Below, in pieces: positions 62,951 to 64,000 of a stretch of 64,000 nucleotides of DNA; the first letter of the stretch is position 1; every line of letters begins with the position of its first letter. The notes under the pieces are model-generated. The model saw only the letters and a list, made by a program, of their open reading frames with translations, searched no databases and had not been told where the DNA came from. Made by a program: the position numbers and the translations under genes. The DNA is from Verrucomicrobiaceae bacterium (GTDB lineage: Bacteria > Verrucomicrobiota > Verrucomicrobiia > Verrucomicrobiales > Verrucomicrobiaceae), in contig JADJPW010000009.1 of assembly GCA_016713035.1 (NCBI GenBank), positions 124,001 through 188,000 of the forward strand, given 5' to 3'.

Positions 62951-64000
62951 ATGATTGCCAGTCTGCTCCAAGAAGATGCGGTCCTCCGCAAGATCAACAA
63001 AGCCCCGAAAGACCAACGCACCCGCTATGAGTGGCGCTCCCTCGCCTCTGCCGCACCCGCGCGGCCAGAGCCCACTCTGCCCACGGGCATGAAAGTGGTC
63101 ATCGGCGGCAGTGAGCGCGACTTCGACTCCTCCGAGATCATGGACACCGTCGGCGGAGCACTCGCAGACCTGTTCACCTCCCGCCAGCGTGAGGGTGAGA
63201 TCTTTTCGGACGAAAACCGTGCCTTCGTGCAGCAGATCGCCCGCGTCGTCACGGAGGAGCTCTGCCAGCGCAGCACCCAGCTCGCAGACGGCAGCAGCAG
63301 CGCCGTCACACTGAACACGCGAGACATCCACCAGTGCATCGAGCGTGCCCTCGTGAAGCAAAACAAATATGACGTCGCCCGCTCCCTGGCCGAGCGTCGC
63401 AAGCACAACGCCGACTACGACCCCTTCGCCGGCAGCACCCCTCTCCCCCTCATCGTGAATACCAAAGTCATCCGCCGCAGCGGCCAGCTCGTCCCCTGGA
63501 ACCATAACAAAATCGAGATCGCCGTCCGCAAGGCCTTCCTCTCCCTCGAGCTCGACTCCTCCCCTGCCGTCTCCATCGCCGAGTCCATCGGCCGCATCAT
63601 CGCAGAAGAGAACAAGCAGTTTATGCACATCGAAGACGTGCAAAACCTGGTCGAAGAAGAGCTCATGAAGCAGGGCTACTTCAAAGTCGCCCGCGCCTAC
63701 ATCCAGTACCGTGCCCTGCGCAACAACATGCGCACCGAAGAAGAGCAGCAAGTCGCAGAAGCAGAGGCCACCGAAAGCGAAAACCAGCAGGCCCTCCTCC
63801 TCATCAAAACCGCCGACGGCAACTCCTTCCTCTGGGATGGCACCGACCTGAAAAAGCGCATCGACTTTGCCTCCCTCGGCCTCGACCTCTGCCTCAGCCG
63901 TGCAGACATCGAGATGGAGCTACGCCGCTCCCTGAACTCCGACATCTCCACCGAAGACCTTCGCAAAACCGTCATCCTCAATGCGAAGACCCTCATGCAG
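62951..64000 (+). CDS. nrdA: Ribonucleoside-diphosphate reductase alpha subunit, N-terminal part
   Basis: ATG 62951; the frame is open to the right edge, giving 350 residues of a protein normally longer than 700. The start 'MIASLLQEDAVLRKINKAPK' is followed by a diverged ATP-cone-like domain (about 45-145, 'MKVVIGGSERDFDSSEIMDTVGGALADLF') and a second, clearer ATP cone (about 165-260, 'LIVNTKVIRRSGQLVPWNHNKIEIAVRKAFLSLE', 'YFKVARAYIQYRALRNNM'). The NrdA body then begins ('SFLWDGTDLKKRIDFASLGLDLCLSRADIEMELRRSLNSDISTEDLRKTVILNAKTLMQ'). ATP cones sense ATP versus dATP for overall activity control. The catalytic barrel lies beyond the window. It is 107 bases downstream of nrdB. Confidence 0.95.
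   Translation, partial: MIASLLQEDAVLRKINKAPKDQRTRYEWRSLASAAPARPEPTLPTGMKVVIGGSERDFDSSEIMDTVGGALADLFTSRQREGEIFSDENRAFVQQIARVVTEELCQRSTQLADGSSSAVTLNTRDIHQCIERALVKQNKYDVARSLAERRKHNADYDPFAGSTPLPLIVNTKVIRRSGQLVPWNHNKIEIAVRKAFLSLELDSSPAVSIAESIGRIIAEENKQFMHIEDVQNLVEEELMKQGYFKVARAYIQYRALRNNMRTEEEQQVAEAEATESENQQALLLIKTADGNSFLWDGTDLKKRIDFASLGLDLCLSRADIEMELRRSLNSDISTEDLRKTVILNAKTLMQ

Noticed and set aside
1..64000. tRNA, rRNA, CRISPR arrays, prophage or replication origin
   Set aside because: I looked for tRNA-like T-arms, direct-repeat/spacer patterns, phage structural genes and DnaA-box clusters and found none convincing.

Overview
The window looks like chromosomal DNA of a high-GC member of the Verrucomicrobiota (Verrucomicrobiaceae/Prosthecobacter-like) or a close PVC relative. 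The evidence is an ECF sigma factor of the Rhodopirellula/Verrucomicrobium type with a FecR-LamG partner, two PSCyt/DUF1549-DUF1553 proteins, a pseudokinase fused to a formylglycine-generating-enzyme domain, a WD40 Ser/Thr kinase, Tat-exported Gfo/Idh/MocA oxidoreductases with a sugar epimerase, and a double-length UvrA. No rRNA, tRNA or CRISPR array was seen.

Layout. 1-5.2 kb: PSCyt1/DUF1549 protein (cut by the window edge), FecR-LamG and ECF sigma on the minus strand, then a clan-A glycoside hydrolase. 5.2-11 kb: a minus-strand ExbB-ExbD-TPR cassette and a CocE/NonD hydrolase. 11-19 kb: trmB, a 2039-residue TPR protein and a Fic protein. 19-25.7 kb: rpsA, diverging from a TPR lipoprotein-like gene, the pseudokinase-FGE gene and a secreted protein. 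25.7-32.5 kb: oxidoreductase and epimerase pair, TerC, kinase-WD40. 32.7-39 kb: small secreted and membrane proteins, a radical SAM/Lgt-like pair, nuoG between two poly-G tracts, and clpP. 39.3-44.4 kb: a 1699-residue PSCyt-WD40-DUF1549-DUF1553 protein. 44.4-48.2 kb: a lower-GC accessory patch with orphan genes, a 228-bp MITE-like element with perfect 15-bp terminal repeats plus a partial copy, a diverged duplicate of the uvrA 3' end and a decayed IS630-type transposase. 48.2-61.4 kb: fused tandem uvrA, DUF6263-like, TPR, a 34-residue bS22/COX24-like ribosomal protein, hisG, a second Gfo/Idh/MocA protein, mnmA and a lipase-like hydrolase. 61.6-64 kb: the nrdBA operon behind a promoter with two NrdR-like boxes.

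The most interesting signal is a set of palindromic elements that sit in frame inside conserved genes. Three copies of one family (ends AAGTGCTCAG...CTGAGCACTT) lie in uvrA (two) and mnmA (one). A second palindrome family sits in the linker between the two UvrA units and has a half copy in an intergenic region. All are translated and fall in loops or linkers, much like Rickettsia palindromic elements. A second notable point is that NrdB has Glu at the first metal-ligand position and Leu where the radical Tyr belongs, a class Ic-like arrangement.

Caution: five otherwise intact genes each carry exactly one single-base indel (pseudokinase-FGE, kinase-WD40, Lgt-like, an orphan at 46 kb, mnmA). 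G runs of up to 25 bases flank nuoG. Both suggest sequencing or assembly error, and the contiguity across 35.98-38.26 kb should not be trusted without read support.
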